Assembly: GCA_944474755.1 (NCBI GenBank)
Contig: OX104112.1
Location: 54,913,176 to 54,977,175, forward strand
Direction: 5' to 3'
DNA length: 64,000 nucleotides
Source of the DNA: Limnoperna fortunei
Taxonomy: Eukaryota; Mollusca; Bivalvia; Mytilida; Modiolidae
The notes under the pieces are model-generated. The model saw only the letters and a program-made list of their open reading frames with translations, did no database searches and was not told the origin of the DNA. The first letter of the stretch is position 1. Each line of letters opens with the position of its first letter. A program made the position numbers and the translations under genes. Below are positions 10,990-24,748 of the stretch, one piece after another.

Positions 10990-13330
10990 GAAAATGGGAT
11001 CAACGCTGGTTATGTTTGGTGATAAATTTGTGTAAAGTACAACAACAACCCCATAATAATATATATGTTTACATGTGATTTCAAATATGAGAAATATAGA
11101 GATAATAACAAAGATTAATATATGTTTACATGTTAACCCCATCCCTTTTAGAAATACATTTTAGCGCTGCCTAAATTTGATCATCCGAAATGGCATTCAA
11201 AATCGAACAGTATGATACTTGTCCACACTCCTCAATACAAGATGCGCAAGGATAGACATGATTCATTTGTACATGATTGTGACAATCAAATTTTCGCAAA
11301 CAACAAGTCTCATCGTGAATATTTTGCCACGAGCGTTAGCCGGCTAGTTATCTCGCTTCCGATATGAACATATAGAAATTTTGAATTTAAATTAGTGTCA
11401 ACATAGGTAAAGGTTTATTTTGGCTGTTCAAACTTCTTAGATCCTGTATATACTATAACAATAAGAAAACACGACAAAATGTAATGCTTCGTTACATGAC
11501 AACTTGCACGATAAAGAAATGGCAAGACAAGACAAGACAAAGATTTATTTAAAGTAGGTACAATAACAATCAAAGAACATATTAAGCTCCTATGAGCTTT
11601 TCGACCGATATACAATACATAAATAAGCATTAAGGACATACTATATATGAATACATGCAACATACATTACTCACATACGTAGGAAAACACAGAGGTTTAG
11701 TTACATTATGTGGAATCGTAACTGAAACAAAATGCACAAATAAAAAAGGTTAAACACATAAAAGCCAGAAAGATTATTTTAACGCCACTAATGAATAAAA
11801 TGCTACCGTAGAAATTATAATTGAAATAGATGAATATTATAAATATTAAGCAATTGTTTCAGTATTGGCATCAGTTGCATTATATCCAGCACTATTATAG
11901 TATATGCATAAGCACTAACAGAGGAGAACATTTACATACATATAATCTTAGCAACACAATTATGCATACAAAGATACACAAGGCACTAAGTTGAGCAGCT
12001 ATGACTAAGAGTAATTTAGTAAAAGCAGGAAAAAACAAAGATAAGCAAGCTGTTTCAATGTTACCAAGCAACCAAGTTATAGATAAAACAAGAATTAGAC
12101 TTTTTGCAAGAGCAATTATGAACAGCTTGACATGACTTGCCATTCCAAGAATTAATTAAATGTTTGAATTGAAAAAAGGACGATTCACTTCGGGAATGGT
12201 CTGGCAAGTCTTTCGATGTTTTAGCTGCAAAATTATAACCATACCTTGATGGTCTGACCCGTGGTATGTTTGTAGTATTCTGAGGTCTAATATTATATTT
12301 ATGTTGTTTAAGTTCGATTAAATCATGTTAATAGACTGGACTTTGTTTAGTCATTATAAGTCTCAAAAACAATACATCTAATTCTTCTTATTTTTAGTGA
12401 CGGCATTTTGGATCTGGTCAAGAGTTCCTCATAAAATTGGTGTTATCATTGTAAATGAATTTTAAGGCTCTTTCCTGGTGTTTTTCCATTTTATTTGTAT
12501 TAAGTTCCTACAAAAGTGCCATGTTATGTTGCAGTAATTAAAACTAGATCATATGAATGAATGATATATTGTTATTCTACCTAAATATTTTCGTATTCTC
12601 GTTTAATTGTCATGAAGCTTTTCTACAGATAAATTTGAGCATACTTCTGTACTACTGGACCTCTGTATTGACCAATCAAAAACTGTTTTCACCAACCTTT
12701 AATGATGGGGAATCCTCGGTCATTATTCAGAATCTCACTGGTATTATTATTCATTTTTCATCAGTAAACCCAAAGTTAAGATAAAGCTTATATTTGATCG
12801 GTTAAATTTTCGAGGGATACACAAACTTTTCATTGGATAATATATATATCAAAAGTTTAATCTGATATGACTTGTAAATGGATGTTGTAATAGTTTCTAG
12901 TACTTCGCCTTTTTCCAGCAGATGCCATTCAATTATAAACAATGAAGATTTTTATAAATATTTTTGGATATCGGCACAAACGTGTGGTGTACCGTATTGT
13001 TCTAATAATTTATGCAAATTTGTATTCAGTGGTTTAAATGTATGGAAGCGCTGAGCATGCCAATTTTTGCAAAACGTCACACATTTTGTCGTGATAAACT
13101 TATAAACCGATGTTAAACGAATTGTTAGCGCCTTCAATTACTTTTACTATTTATACCACTTCTGTGTTGTATATCTCGAATGAATATATGATTACAATAT
13201 TGAATTCAGTAAGAACTAATTGTAATGCAATGATCATTGAAAATCCCTATTACTGAATTGGTATGTATGATTCCCCACCCTTTGTTCATTAACACACCAA
13301 ACCCACACACTACAATAAGAAAAATTGGAG
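10990..13330. other. Non-coding stretch with simple-repeat tract
   Basis: The only structure I see is a (CAAGA)n tract at about 11521-11542, followed by caaagatttatttaaagtag. This combination resembles 3' ends of LINE-like repeats in molluscs (from memory, uncertain). The hydrophobic minus-strand frame at 11895-12143 has no supporting context. A short segment at about 11316-11342 (gtgaatattttgccacgagc) recurs near 40340. Confidence 0.4.
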
Positions 13331-13334
13331 GTTT

Positions 13335-13560
13335 AGCATGCCGTAAAACTTGATTTAATCAACCATTACTTTAGCAATGCATGTACTATGTCAGGCTCAT
13401 TGCTGTAGTTGCTTTACATGTATGTTTTGAATGTTGGTTCTTACTTTTGGCAGTTTCTTTGACTCTGATAATTTGGTGGATTGTCTTCACTTACCATTTC
13501 CTTCGTATGCGATATTTTGTATATTCTTTTTATTTATATTAAAATGTGCATAAATGTTAA
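13335..13560 (+). repeat. Dispersed repeat R2, copy 1
   Basis: This about 220-bp element starts around gcatgccgtaaaacttg and includes aggctcattgctgtagttgc and tttggtggattgtcttc. The same segments in the same order occur at 38680-38880 and 41205-41400. It resembles a repeat I recall as very abundant in bivalve sequence. It has no coding capacity. Confidence 0.7.
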
Positions 13561-15112
13561 GGCCTTAATGATGACAGTGTCCTGTCAAACCACATTGCCA
13601 TGCTTATATTCCAAATAGTGTTACATTATTATAAAGCCTATTTTACTGTATACACCTATGTTGTACATTTGTAATGTTTGCCATTTACTTAATAACTTTC
13701 TATTATAAAAGATCTGATTAAAGGTTTTAGAAATATTGTTTTCGTTTTACACTTCAAAGTTTCACCAATAACATTGTAAACCTCTTCCTCTGTTAACTTG
13801 AAAACATAAGCTGCTGTTTCTGTAAAATTTAAATGAAATAAAATTAGTTTCAATGAACTAAAGTTATCATTTCAAACAATAAAAACATGTTCCTCAAGTA
13901 AAAACTGAAATGTGAATAGACGAACACATTTTTTTTTCAATCATACAAAAAGTCAATTTGATCAAGGATAAAACATCTCTTTAGATTTTTTCTCAATAAT
14001 ATGCTTGAAACCTGTAGGGAAACGTTTTATGCATGTCAATTAAGTAAATAACACAACATGGAAACACTTCATATTTAATTCAATTTACCTTTTATGAGTT
14101 TGCAGATTTGGGAGGTACCAAAAGAACGCTTCCCTCATCGGCCTTTCATTTTTAATAATTGATTAATATGTTCATGAGTCATTAACCTGAAAAAAATGTA
14201 TTTAATAAGCTTAATTGTAAGATATTAAGGTGGAGCAGACTCCTGTATTGATTGTATACTACAATATTGTCACTGCTTATGCACTTGCTTTAAGGTTGAT
14301 ACCAAAAACTTTAATCTGTTTGCTACAGTAAAACCAAGAAAATTATTTAAATTTAAAAAAAAACTACAATGCTTTTTATTATGGTAGTACGACCTGTTTC
14401 TGAAAATGTACACCACCCAGACCTCATTTTTTATCCCCTTACAACCCATAATAAAAACGTTAGATTTTACATACACTATATTTCACTTTCGAACATTTAC
14501 ACCTACAATAACCTAAAAGAAGGTATTTTTTACCATTAAAAACACTTTTATATATACAACTTATAATAAAACATTCTTTTCCTTTACATGTAACTGAAAA
14601 ATCTACTGTAATATGTGTAAGGCTATAGGTTTTATGCAGTGTACTAACATATATGTATGAGTAATTTTAATACATGCACAAGTACTGTTTGACAAATTAA
14701 TGCACATTCGAGTTCACTTTTCAGCTTAAGAATGACTCAAGGCTATATTATCACCTTTCCAAATCAAAAGGAATAAATTTTCCATGCATAACATGTGCAA
14801 TTAAGAATACAAATGTATAATATACACGTGGTCTAAATATACAGTTCAATATGACGTTCTAGGTCTTGTGGTTTGAGCAATGTAATGTGAACAAGAGGAT
14901 ACACTTCAAGTGGAATGAGTATGACCAGTGCATGTACACTTGAACATATGTATATGCCAAAATTGTTTCATTTCTGTTTTTTTGAAATGTTGGTCTTAAC
15001 CAAATTTTCAGTGTTTCAACTTGTCTTGTTCTTCTTTTTAGTAGATTATACTCTTTAAATCCCAATGTACAGAGGATAGCTGACCCGTTCAGAGTTAGGT
15101 ACTTGTTATTAA
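13561..15112. other. Unassigned intergenic sequence
   Basis: AT-rich with no recognised gene, RNA or repeat. Short open frames here lack motifs. Confidence 0.4.
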
Positions 15113-16007
15113 TGTCTTTCCCACTTCCAGTGGGAAGACCTTATTGTTTTTATGGTCTTTCCCACTTTCAGTGGAAAGACTTTATTGTTTTTGCTTGGAT
15201 TATTATTATTTTTTCATTTTTTCTCGCCAACTTCAAAATCAAACAGTTTAAAAACTACGCGACATATCATTTTGATCTTTCGCGACAAGTTTTGGGCACT
15301 GAAAGTCTATTCGGAATTCACCCTGTGCAATCGAAACATTTTTCTTTACGGAGTTATCCGCCCAAATTCTGACTAGCGAAGGCGAGCGGTATACCTTGAA
15401 TGTTTCAAGGACTCCGCTTATCACAAAAACTCTCAAGCCGTAAGTCGAAATCATAGAATGTCTTCACCATTTGTCACCCTCTAAAAGAAAATCTCGAAGT
15501 CAAAGTTCAGAAGTGACCTCGACCTTAGGCCTTGAATCTTGTTATCATTACACTCAAAAACTATAAAAGATAGAAGACGACAATAAATAAGGAAAATACT
15601 CCTCTCATCAAGACCCTCATTTGATACATTTGGTCCGAAACTGTGAGATCAACCGTTTTCGACTTCGAGCCATTGTCTCATTTCGGTTAGTCAGTTTTTT
15701 GCATTTTGAAAACAGTTAGAGATAATATAGTAAACATATAGGTTTAACATTATCACAAAATCGAGGCGTTCAATATGAGCCCGATTTCAAAGGTCAAAGG
15801 TCAAGGTCATACCATAGAAACAAGGTCACCATTGCAAAAAGTCCTTAGCAACCATATATTTTTTAAATCAAGATGATGCATCTAGCTGAAATATGTCGTT
15901 TTTCAATCGGAAGTGGCATTTTGTCCCTAGCAACGGACACAAAAGTCCTTGACAATCATGTATTGTTTAAAAAAATTAATTTCTTACAGAAAACTAGGAA
16001 AGACCTT
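15113..16007. mobile_element. Non-autonomous repeat R3, single copy
   Basis: It starts with a terminal hairpin, tctttcccacttccagtggg then aagacctt, which is repeated in tandem at 15154. It ends in aggaaagacctt at 15996-16007. The inside carries ttcaaaggtcaaaggtcaag and tatgtcgtttttcaatcgga segments that appear in inverse orientation in the composite copy at 32863-37030. No transposase is present and the superfamily is not assigned. Confidence 0.65.
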
Positions 16008-18599
16008 CCTATTTGTTCTTGAACAATTAGCCCTATCTTTGATACTTATTTTCGTTCTTGTAAATGTTCATTACGTTTTAAATCTGATTAGTTAGGTATT
16101 ATGATTCTGATGACGTTTGAATAAAGGAATTTCATTAGGCACAATTGTGCAATAGTTGTTTTCCCATGTTGTTATGTAGGAAGAAGAAGCCAACGTGTTT
16201 GTAAAAAGAGTACAAAATTGTATTTTTAACTTAATATTTTATGCGAAACAAATTAAAATTGCAACTTCAATTTAAATGAACAAGAACTAAAACATAAATT
16301 TGTAAACATGTCATAGTGGATTCTGCTTGGGAACTCAGTCAAGCTCACCGATAATGTTGGAATAATATTCCAAATTAACATAAAAGTGGAAGTTAGATGC
16401 AGGTACGCTCTGGACATTAGCATTAATGTACTTCAGTTTTTCGTAAATAATTTGTGTTGTGTATTGAAGAAAATTTACTCTTACTATTTCATCGTGTTGT
16501 CAGATATTTTTGTAAAAACTTTTACTTAACATTCTTTTATTTTTTTTAGAAAAATAAATTAGACAAATAATAGTTACTAGACGACACTTATCTTTTTATA
16601 AAAGAATATTATTCTTTTCAAAGGTAACAAAGTACAATGTATTAAGAAAACAAAATCAAGGTAACAAGTTTAGACTAGTCGAAACTAGTTTGCTCTGGCA
16701 AATGTCGTAATTGATTTTCACAGTATTTTTTTATTTGTTTGTCAGGTGCACAATACTATGTACGGTAAAATTTCTTGTTGATGCAATATGTTTAACACGA
16801 ACATGTACATGAGATAATAAAATGATATTCAAAATAATTTTAGAATATTTTTAAAACATCAACAGTTAAAAAGATAATTACTGACACAATGATGTCCAGT
16901 ACATTCTAGTACCTTGTAGTAGTGAAAAAATATTGATGCATTTTAAAGTTATACTTATAGTGTTGAACATCTACAGACTTTTGCCAATCAGGTGTTCCCA
17001 GTTCATTTCAAATTATTTAATTTTGCTCCAACAGCACTATGACCTTAGAAAACGGAACTGCTTGCTACTTTTTTTACAACATACTAGGCGATTCTTATAT
17101 GCCGAATATTGTACTTTTACAAAGCTCAAACATGTTGCAAAAAAAAGATTTTCAACATTGGACATGATATTTATTATGTATTACCTCTATCTTTTTCACT
17201 GGCAATTTAAATAAAAGACCTTTTACAATGAATTTCTCCGTTTTTCTGGTCTTGAATCATCAAGTTCGAACATGGTTGTAATAACATTTCTGAAAGTCTA
17301 TTTATTATTGTGTGATTTTGATCAACTTTATTTAAGTTAAGTTTGTGATACTTGCAAAAATCACATGAAAAGTTGCAGGAATTTCAATTTCACGAATTTT
17401 GTTTATTTTGTTTAAACTGGAAATGTGAGCGTTAATAAAAATAAAAGTGTGATTTTAATTGGCAAAAATGTTCAGTCTTAATATAGAGACAATCTGAGAA
17501 TTTCGTAGTCGTAATTAATACTTGTAATCAAACAAACATGGATTAGGATTAAAAGCACTGTATTATGAAATTTTTAAATCATTCATACTACTCACCATTT
17601 AGTATGGCCTACGAAATTTGGGGCTTTCAAAATTACAAATGTCTTGATAAATTTAACTTAAACTCTGAAAATGTTTTTGTGTCCATTTAATTACATGATA
17701 TACGGAGAGTTGGATAAATTTTCACTTTATATCTAAGATTTTTTATGGATGATTTTAAATTCTCTTACCATCTGCCACATATTTTTCCTCGATTTTCTAT
17801 CCTTTATACAGAAATCGAATACATTCGGACATCCGATTTCCTAATTCAGAAAAAATGCTACTACTGGCTTCATATTAATCATTTAATTTATTCACTTGCA
17901 GTCAACCATAAGTTTTAAATCTTTTAGTTATTTGAAACTATATTCCAAAAGGATTATATGTTGCAACACATGTGAATTTCAGATGTATAAATTAGTTTCA
18001 ATTTATTTTAAGCATACATACGTTAGCTAAGTTAAGTTATATGATAAAACACATAATATCCCCATACATATTTATATCAAGACACTTCCTTAATTCATTT
18101 TAGTTTATCAATAACACGAATGTTAGACAGTGCACAAAAACACACACTTTTGACCTGTTTAAACCAACTATGCATTTTATTTTTACTATTTTGCGTAGCA
18201 GTTTTTACTTTAAAACACAGAAATTGCTTAAGATAACAAATTAAACATTATGGCGTTATTTTGTTTTGATATTCAACAATTTACTGTTACATTAAATAAA
18301 ATATTATGTAATGTGAATGTTTGCTTGCTTTCATATATTTATTTGTTTGTTTAGTTTAATACTATCACTTTTATATCCATTAAATTTTCAATAATATTTA
18401 CAAAACACTCTAATGTAACTTAAACTTGCTCTCTCAATCGAAGGATCTAAGAACAGTTTCCCTTAAAGAACATCTCGGTCGCCAAAGCCCTTTGCTTTTG
18501 TTTTCGTTTTTGACAACAATTGACGGATTTAAACACACGTGATTTTCTTATAACTTAGTATAACTTAGTATGTACTTAAAGTACTTGAGATTATAAACG
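16008..18599. other. Unassigned intergenic sequence
   Basis: Very AT-rich. The 93-codon frame at 16933-17214 has no motif or codon signal I can support. If pseudogene C ever had its first coding exon on this side of the inserted elements it would lie here, but I could not find it. Confidence 0.4.
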
Positions 18600-18630
18600 C
18601 GATAATCGAATACCCATCACTTATCAATCA

Positions 18631-20190
18631 GTGGCCGACGACGGTCAAGTTTCGCTGAGTGACAATGTTAATGGATTGTGTGATCTAGACTCATCGAGGC
18701 AGCTACATGATGTGACTAACGTCTTAAATGACAGTTGTACAGCACCTACAGGCAAGTTCAGGGAATATTCCCCCCAAAATAGTCAGCTTATACGCGTTCT
18801 AACAGAAATGAACACACCCACCAGGTGGCCATATGTTAACAATGACCCCGGGGACTCACAAATGTGCAGTGGTTTATCTTTTATACAACCATCACAAGTA
18901 TCAGAGTTTATCCCAAACCAAGAATTTATTTCTATGTTAGACACTCAGTTAGATAGTCTTCCAAAAGACACTTATGTTGAAAAGCTTATAGATCTGACAA
19001 ACGGGTCGGACGATACAATAACTTGGTACCGTAGTATATTGACCAGTCGAGCTAGAAGTCTAGAGGGATGCCCCGTAGGGAAACTTGTGACAAGAAAAAA
19101 CTACTAATAGGAGCAGTTCTGCCCAAAAGTATTCAAGAGACTGCTACACGCTTCAACTATTTATCCTCGGAGATAAATCAGTTATAGAAGATGTGTTTCG
19201 TAAAGATGACGGCAAAAGCACATGCGATATGAACACAACCCCATCTGTGTCAATGATCGAAATACATGTAACTCTTCACAATATGCAAACTAAGTTAACT
19301 GAGCTTGCGAAAAGTGATACTGCAAAACAGAAGGTCATCAATGAACTACAGAACAAAAACAGAGCACTTAAAGAAGAGATCTCGAAAGTACACGAAATAC
19401 TGGACCAACACATTAACTCGTACAATCGTAAAGTTACCCAATATGAAGTGTAAAATTGTTTAACCAAATATCTAAATCAGAGAGCTTCGACGCCGACCGC
19501 ATTGTAAAACAAATCCATGACACCGAAAATGAAATATCAAGACTAAATAGGTTAACTTCTAATATGAACAGATCTATATCTGAAATTAGATGTCTCTGTA
19601 AAGATTCATATGCCGAGAAAGTTGCCAACCCGCATGGAACCCCAGCCAAACCAAATCAAGCCACTAATTCGTGTATTGGTGATACTAATAGCACTCACGT
19701 CGAACTTGTAGGCAATGTGCGATCGAGCGTTACAGAGATCAACGGTAAACCCGTTGAAACTGGTGGGAATAATTATGCGTATGTAGCTAAAAAGGAAAAC
19801 AAAATATCAAGTGACAATGAACCGAAGAAGATTCCCGTTATAATTCCATGTCAGACGGCTAACTGTGACGACGATGAACCCTTCTCGGGTGTTTCCAGAA
19901 AACGAACTGCAAGGTTTTACTTATCCAAAACACATAGAACGTCTACGCGCGACGGAATCCTTGCGTATTTCGAAAAACGTTATATAAGAGTGACATATCT
20001 TCGTGTGTTTCATGGAAAGGACAACTCGCCCTACATGAGTGCAAAATTGAATGTCATCGACGCGGATGGTGAAATCATCGAAGATAGGCGATTCTGGCCG
20101 AAAGGTGTTTTCTGTCGAAAGTGGTATAGTCAACGTGAATGGAGTGAGAAAACAGACAGAGATAATACCAACTTTGAACAGGAATATTAA
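18631..20190 (+). pseudogene. LINE ORF1 (broken)
   Basis: Three successive reading segments: 18631-19107, 19193-19453 and 19456-20190. The middle segment is a Lys/Glu-rich coiled coil (heptad-like run NELQNKNRALKEEISKVHEI). The last carries the conserved C-terminal block seen in molluscan LINE ORF1 proteins, from FSGVSRKRTARFYL to RRFWPKGVFCRKW. An upstream stop at 19105 and frame changes near 19180 and 19454 destroy the frame. The product would have been an RNA-binding chaperone of the retrotransposition complex (family knowledge). Confidence 0.7.
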
Positions 20191-20257
20191 AAACTCATAT
20201 AATGCATAAACCCCTGTCTTTGTCTTATTATATGTTTTACTTATACGTAGTATATAT

Positions 20258-23200
20258 ATGTCTAGTCTGAAAATTGTTGCATGGAATGTCCGAGGTATAA
20301 TGTCCTCAACATTATGACTCAGTAAATTGTTAAAAAAATCTAAATGTGACATATGTATTGTTTCAGAGCATAAGCTTAAAGTAGAGCATATTAATTATAT
20401 GTGTAGTTTTGAAAAAAGTTTTAAATGTATAACTAAAGCAGATTCTCTGCCTTCATCATATAGAGCCTTTCATGGTAAAGGCGGTATTGCATTGCTGTAT
20501 AGAGTGGATTTACAATTGAGTATTAATGAGATATCTGATATCGAGTCTGAACGAATTGTAGGTATAGAACTTAAGCACAAATTATGTGGCCCTCTGTATA
20601 TTTTTGGTACATACTTACCCTCTGATGATTGTATAGAATGGTATACTAGAGAAATAAGTCAGCTTAATAGCCTTGTAAATTGTAAATTACTATAGCGACT
20701 ATGGTCAGGTTATTGTTGCAGGCGATCTTAACACCCTTTGCTTATCTAATGCTGGTAAATTTAATAAGCAAAAGTCAAGTATTTTGCAACAATTGTAAAC
20801 ACGAATAACTTACTTTCTGCAGGTAGTAAAATTCAATATACTGGTCCTAATTATACCTATGTAACAAAACAAACTATGCTTGATTACATTTTAATGAACG
20901 AATGTTTGTTAAGGAAGCTAAGGTGTTATGTAATTCATGCTGAAGGGGATATAAGTAGCACATCTGACCATCTACCCATATTTGCGGAAATAAACATTGA
21001 CTTTACTCAAAGTCACGTGAACCAACATTCGCAAAAGCTACCAGCTTGGCATAAGGTTAATGATGAGCATATACATAGTTATCAAAATGAATTAGAACCA
21101 GCACTACTTTCATTAATATACGACATTGATAATGGTTTAACTGGTATAAACTGTATTTATGAAAAGCTTGTGTCCGTTCTTCTATGTGCAGATGACTTAA
21201 CTATTCCGAAGTGTGGGTTCAACCCTTATACTAAGCCATACTGGAATGCTGACGTAAAAGCATCTCATGAAAATGAACGATTTCATGGCCGTCCACGTAG
21301 CATGCAGAACGAATTCTATAAAAAAACTATAAATGTGCAAAATCGGAGTTTAGGCGTATACAGCTTTATGCTAACGAAAAATATTTACAAACATGATATG
21401 ATGATCTGAATAATGCAGCTGACTGCGATATGCGTTTATTCTGGAAGTTAGTGAAGAAATCCAAACCAAGCGTTTCGAAAGTCTACCCAGAAATTCACTT
21501 TCAAGACAATGTATATGATTCTCCCGAAGCAGTACCGCATGCGTTTGCGCAGTATTTCGCCGAACTATATCAACCACAAGATGACAGTTATTTTGACAAT
21601 TCTCACAAGTATACTGTTGAAAATGAATATAACAAAATTTTCAGTGATTTTTATGCAGAATAATGGTGATAAACTCTTACCCGGAGGTATAATTCAAGAA
21701 GATGAAGTACGCCAAGCAATCCGAAAGCCGAAGCGCCGAAAAGCTGCCGGGATTGACAAAATTCAACATGAGCATTAAATCAACGGTGGTAGTAAACTTT
21801 TAACAATCTTGTTCAATTTAATAGTTGCACAAGGACGTGTACCTACCTCTTGGAAACAGAGCCTTATCTTACCCATCTATAAAGGTAGCGATAAACCGAA
21901 AACTTCACCCGACAGCTATAGACCAATCAGCTTATTATCATGTGTGTCCAAAGTTTTTGAAAACATTTTGAAAATTCGCATTAGCGATAACGTGTTACAA
22001 GATGCACTTTTTCCGAATCCCCAACAGCAAGGATTTCAGCAATACATTGGCTGCATTACCTGCTCTTTTAATTTGCATGAAACAATCTTTCATAATTTAG
22101 ATTTAAGAAGTTCTTTATATGTAGCCTTCCTGGATAGCAGAAAAACATTTGATACTGTGTGGAAGAAGGGTCTATTATATAAGGGTTACAAACTTGGTAT
22201 GGTTAATCAATTATGGCTTCTTTTAAATGATTATTATACTGATACTCATACTGCAATAATTGTCAACAAATGTCAATCGAATTGTTTCCCTGTATCAGAG
22301 GGTGTTCGCCAAGCTGGTGTCCTTTCAGGCTTATTATATCTTGTTTTCATTAATGACCTATTGTGCAAATTGCAAATCTGTAATAATAATACCGGTGTAT
22401 TTAATATCAACACATGTTGCCCTGCCCTAACCGACGACGTTTCATGCATTGCAACAACCCCTTATGTTTTACAGAAAATGTTAGACATTTTTTCTGTATA
22501 TGCATGGAAGTTTTCATTTATTGCAAAGAAATCGTGTGTTGTACAGTTTAGTCGAAATAGAACTGAAACAATAACTTTGACTGGCATATAGGGAACAATA
22601 TCATTCCTATTCAAGACAAGTGTATCCATCTTGAAATCGAACTAAACTCGAACCTTAAAATTGAAGACAGAATCACCAATATGTGCAGAAAAGGACAAAA
22701 CGTATTCTATGCTCGATCGAATATCAGTAACCAAAGGAAAAACCCGCAAGTACTTTTGGAACTATACGAGTCAGTTGTGTTACCAACCGTCTTATACGGA
22801 TGCGAGATGTGGTCATATTTAAAAAAACAAGGAACGTTCAATGCTAAACCGATATCAACATTTTATCGTCAAACGAATTCTTCAACTTAAGACTATAACC
22901 AGATCAGACATGTGTGAAAGTCTTCTTGGTCTTTACCCAATAACCGCCACAATAGACAAAAGAAAACTCATTTTTGTATAAACTATTTACTTTAGTATTC
23001 TTGAGACGCCTGTTTTTCTTTCTAAGTGACACTAATCGCCGACACAGTGGATTTGTACCTGACATCATTGAGATTCTCAATCGATATGAACTGTCCAGTT
23101 TCTTGATGGACTTTTTACGCAATGGAACATTTCCTTCAAAACCAACATGGAAAGTAATAGTTAAGAATGCGATAGAAACTGTACACACCAGAGAGTGGTC

Positions 23201-23288
23201 AACCCGTATTCACACTGACAATGACTTTGCAAGATTTAGATTAATCCACCAATCTGTCTCCGTTCCCAGATTTTTAAAAGTTGCATAG
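20258..23288 (+). pseudogene. LINE ORF2: endonuclease and reverse transcriptase (broken)
   Basis: The ATG at 20258 opens with the endonuclease motif VAWNVRGI, followed by an in-frame TGA near 20316 and then SEHKL. The GDLNT endonuclease motif is at about 20722 in a shifted frame, and SDHLP at about 20967. The RT domain runs from about 21670 to 22590 with KAAGIDKI, SYRPISLL, and VRQAGVLSG. The catalytic box reads LTDD instead of the usual YADD/FADD. The thumb region LLELYESVVLPTVLYGCEMW is at about 22760, and a C-terminal tail to 23288 ends in a WSTRIHTDNDFARFR block. At least six frameshifts or stops are visible, so this copy is inactive. Confidence 0.8.
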
Positions 23289-23340
23289 ACATCGAGAGAA
23301 ATATCAAACTCCTACCTGATTATAAAACTATTAACAATAA

Positions 23341-23631
23341 GACATTTTCATCCAGTTAATCTATATATAATTCGCTCCTTTAGATATTTTTCTCTAGGAA
23401 TATAATCATCTTACCTACAATCAAGCTGATTTAAGTCCATTTCGAAGCACATTTCCATCGATACCCTTACATTCCTACATTTCACTTTCATTTTGAACAA
23501 AAGATCACGTGACAACAATGTGACTTAAATCCAGTGCTTAAATTAGCTTGATTGAATATATGATGATTATATTCCTAGAGAAAAATATCTAAAGAAGAGA
23601 ATTATGTATAGATTAACTGGATGAAAATGTT
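23341..23631. mobile_element. MITE with about 95-bp terminal inverted repeats
   Basis: The left arm from acattttcatccagttaatc to gatatttttctctaggaata is mirrored at 23560-23631 (ctagagaaaaatatctaaag ... actggatgaaaatgt) with a few mismatches. The similarity extends inward through caatcaagct. The total of about 290 bp with no coding capacity is typical of a miniature inverted-repeat element. No clear target duplication could be fixed. Confidence 0.8.
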
Positions 23632-23862
23632 TGATTAAATCTGACACGATGAAATGTGCCGACCCAGACCGGTGTCGCAAAATCCGCTGTTTTGCTTATG
23701 GAGAGCTCTCTGACGTCCCACGCAAAAAAAAGCGTTGGACGGCAGAGGATTCTCGGAATATTAGTATACATATTCTACGGCCCAGTTAAATTGGCTAGTC
23801 ATACGAACTGCTCTGACAGACCACCCATACGGATAATAAAAATGTTATGAACTGGCTGCTCC
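23632..23862. other. 5' flank of the LTR insertion
   Basis: No gene. It contains a hairpin (gtcccacgc / gcgttggac around a poly-A loop, about 23716-23741) with a layout like the R1 hairpins. The last four bases, CTCC (23859-23862), are the target duplication of the LTR element. Confidence 0.6.
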
Positions 23863-24745
23863 TGTAACGGAGAATAGCTTATACTACCATTTAGTCAGTG
23901 AAAATACTCCTTTTGCTAAACATTACATCCATACGATTCGCTTAATTTGATATATTTTTAGCGCATCTATTTACAATCTATTAATAGAACCGACACGTTT
24001 AGAAAATCGATAATGTAATACACACCCCTGCAATTACATAGATATTGAAGAAATAAACTGTTCCAGTTAAATAGAACCGTCCTGAATGTTGACCACCCCT
24101 TGAATTACATTACTGTTCGTTATACGCTTAAACTCTTCCTGTTGACGTCATAGAAATTTAGTATAAAAAGCCGTGAAAACCTGTATTTTGTGTCATTCTG
24201 CTCTTGACCACCGATCTTTGCGGATCGACTGATTTAGAATTACAGTGTTGTACAGCTTGTACAGCCTAAACAAGTAATTCTGAATAGCTCTCAGTGCTGA
24301 AGTGCAATAGGCGATAGTGCTTAGGTGACGTTCGAGTACCAGTGCTATTTGACTGTGTCTTTTAGCAAGGTTATTCGAATAAGATTGTTTAAGAGGTATT
24401 GTTGACGTTGAAGTGTTTAGAAGGCAAAGGTGCTATTTGACTGTGTGTCATTTAGCAAGGTGCTATTTTACTGTGTGTCATTTAGCAAGGTGTTATTTGA
24501 CTAGGGTTGTTTAAGAGATTTTGTAGATTTTAAAAGTGGTAAGAAGCAAGGGTGCTGTTTAAGCTCAAGCTTGGTGTTAGTTAACAGTAGCGTTTATAAG
24601 TTGTTGATTTTAAATTGTTGAAAAGCGGAAGTGTTGTTTGGGATCGCATATCAAACAGGATTCCACAGATCAATCTGACTTACAGCAGATTCGTACCCAA
24701 GGGTTAAATACCATAGCCCACTTTCGGCTCGGTATACACGTTACA
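23863..24745 (+). repeat. 5' LTR
   Basis: 883 bp bounded by TG...CA. It contains a palindromic TGACGTCA (24143-24150) just upstream of a TATAAAAA box (24162), placing the U3/R border near 24190. A roughly 30-bp unit (ggtgctatttgactgtgtgt, then catttagcaa) is repeated about three times at 24420-24510. Confidence 0.95.
24143..24170 (+). promoter_or_regulatory. LTR core promoter: CRE-like site plus TATA box
   Basis: TGACGTCA is the consensus cAMP-response element bound by CREB/ATF/AP-1-type bZIP factors. It lies 12 bp before TATAAAAAG. Both sites are intact in the 3' LTR too (31796-31803 and 31815). Responsiveness to bZIP factors is inference. Confidence 0.7.
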
Positions 24746-24748
24746 AGT

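Larger units (their letters stand above)
18600..23290 (+). mobile_element. Degenerate non-LTR (LINE) retrotransposon, CR1/L2-like organisation
   Basis: Two-ORF layout: an ORF1 with a coiled coil and a C-terminal FSGV-RKR...FYL / FWPKGVFC domain, then an ORF2 with apurinic-type endonuclease and reverse transcriptase. Both are broken repeatedly. The 5' end is uncertain; the 3' end is placed where protein similarity stops. Clade assignment is tentative because no search could be run. It lies just upstream of the MITE at 23341 and the LTR element at 23863. Confidence 0.85.

Noticed and set aside
11895..12143. 82-codon hydrophobic minus-strand frame
   Set aside because: No partner exon, paralog or motif, and it lies next to LINE-like simple repeat sequence.
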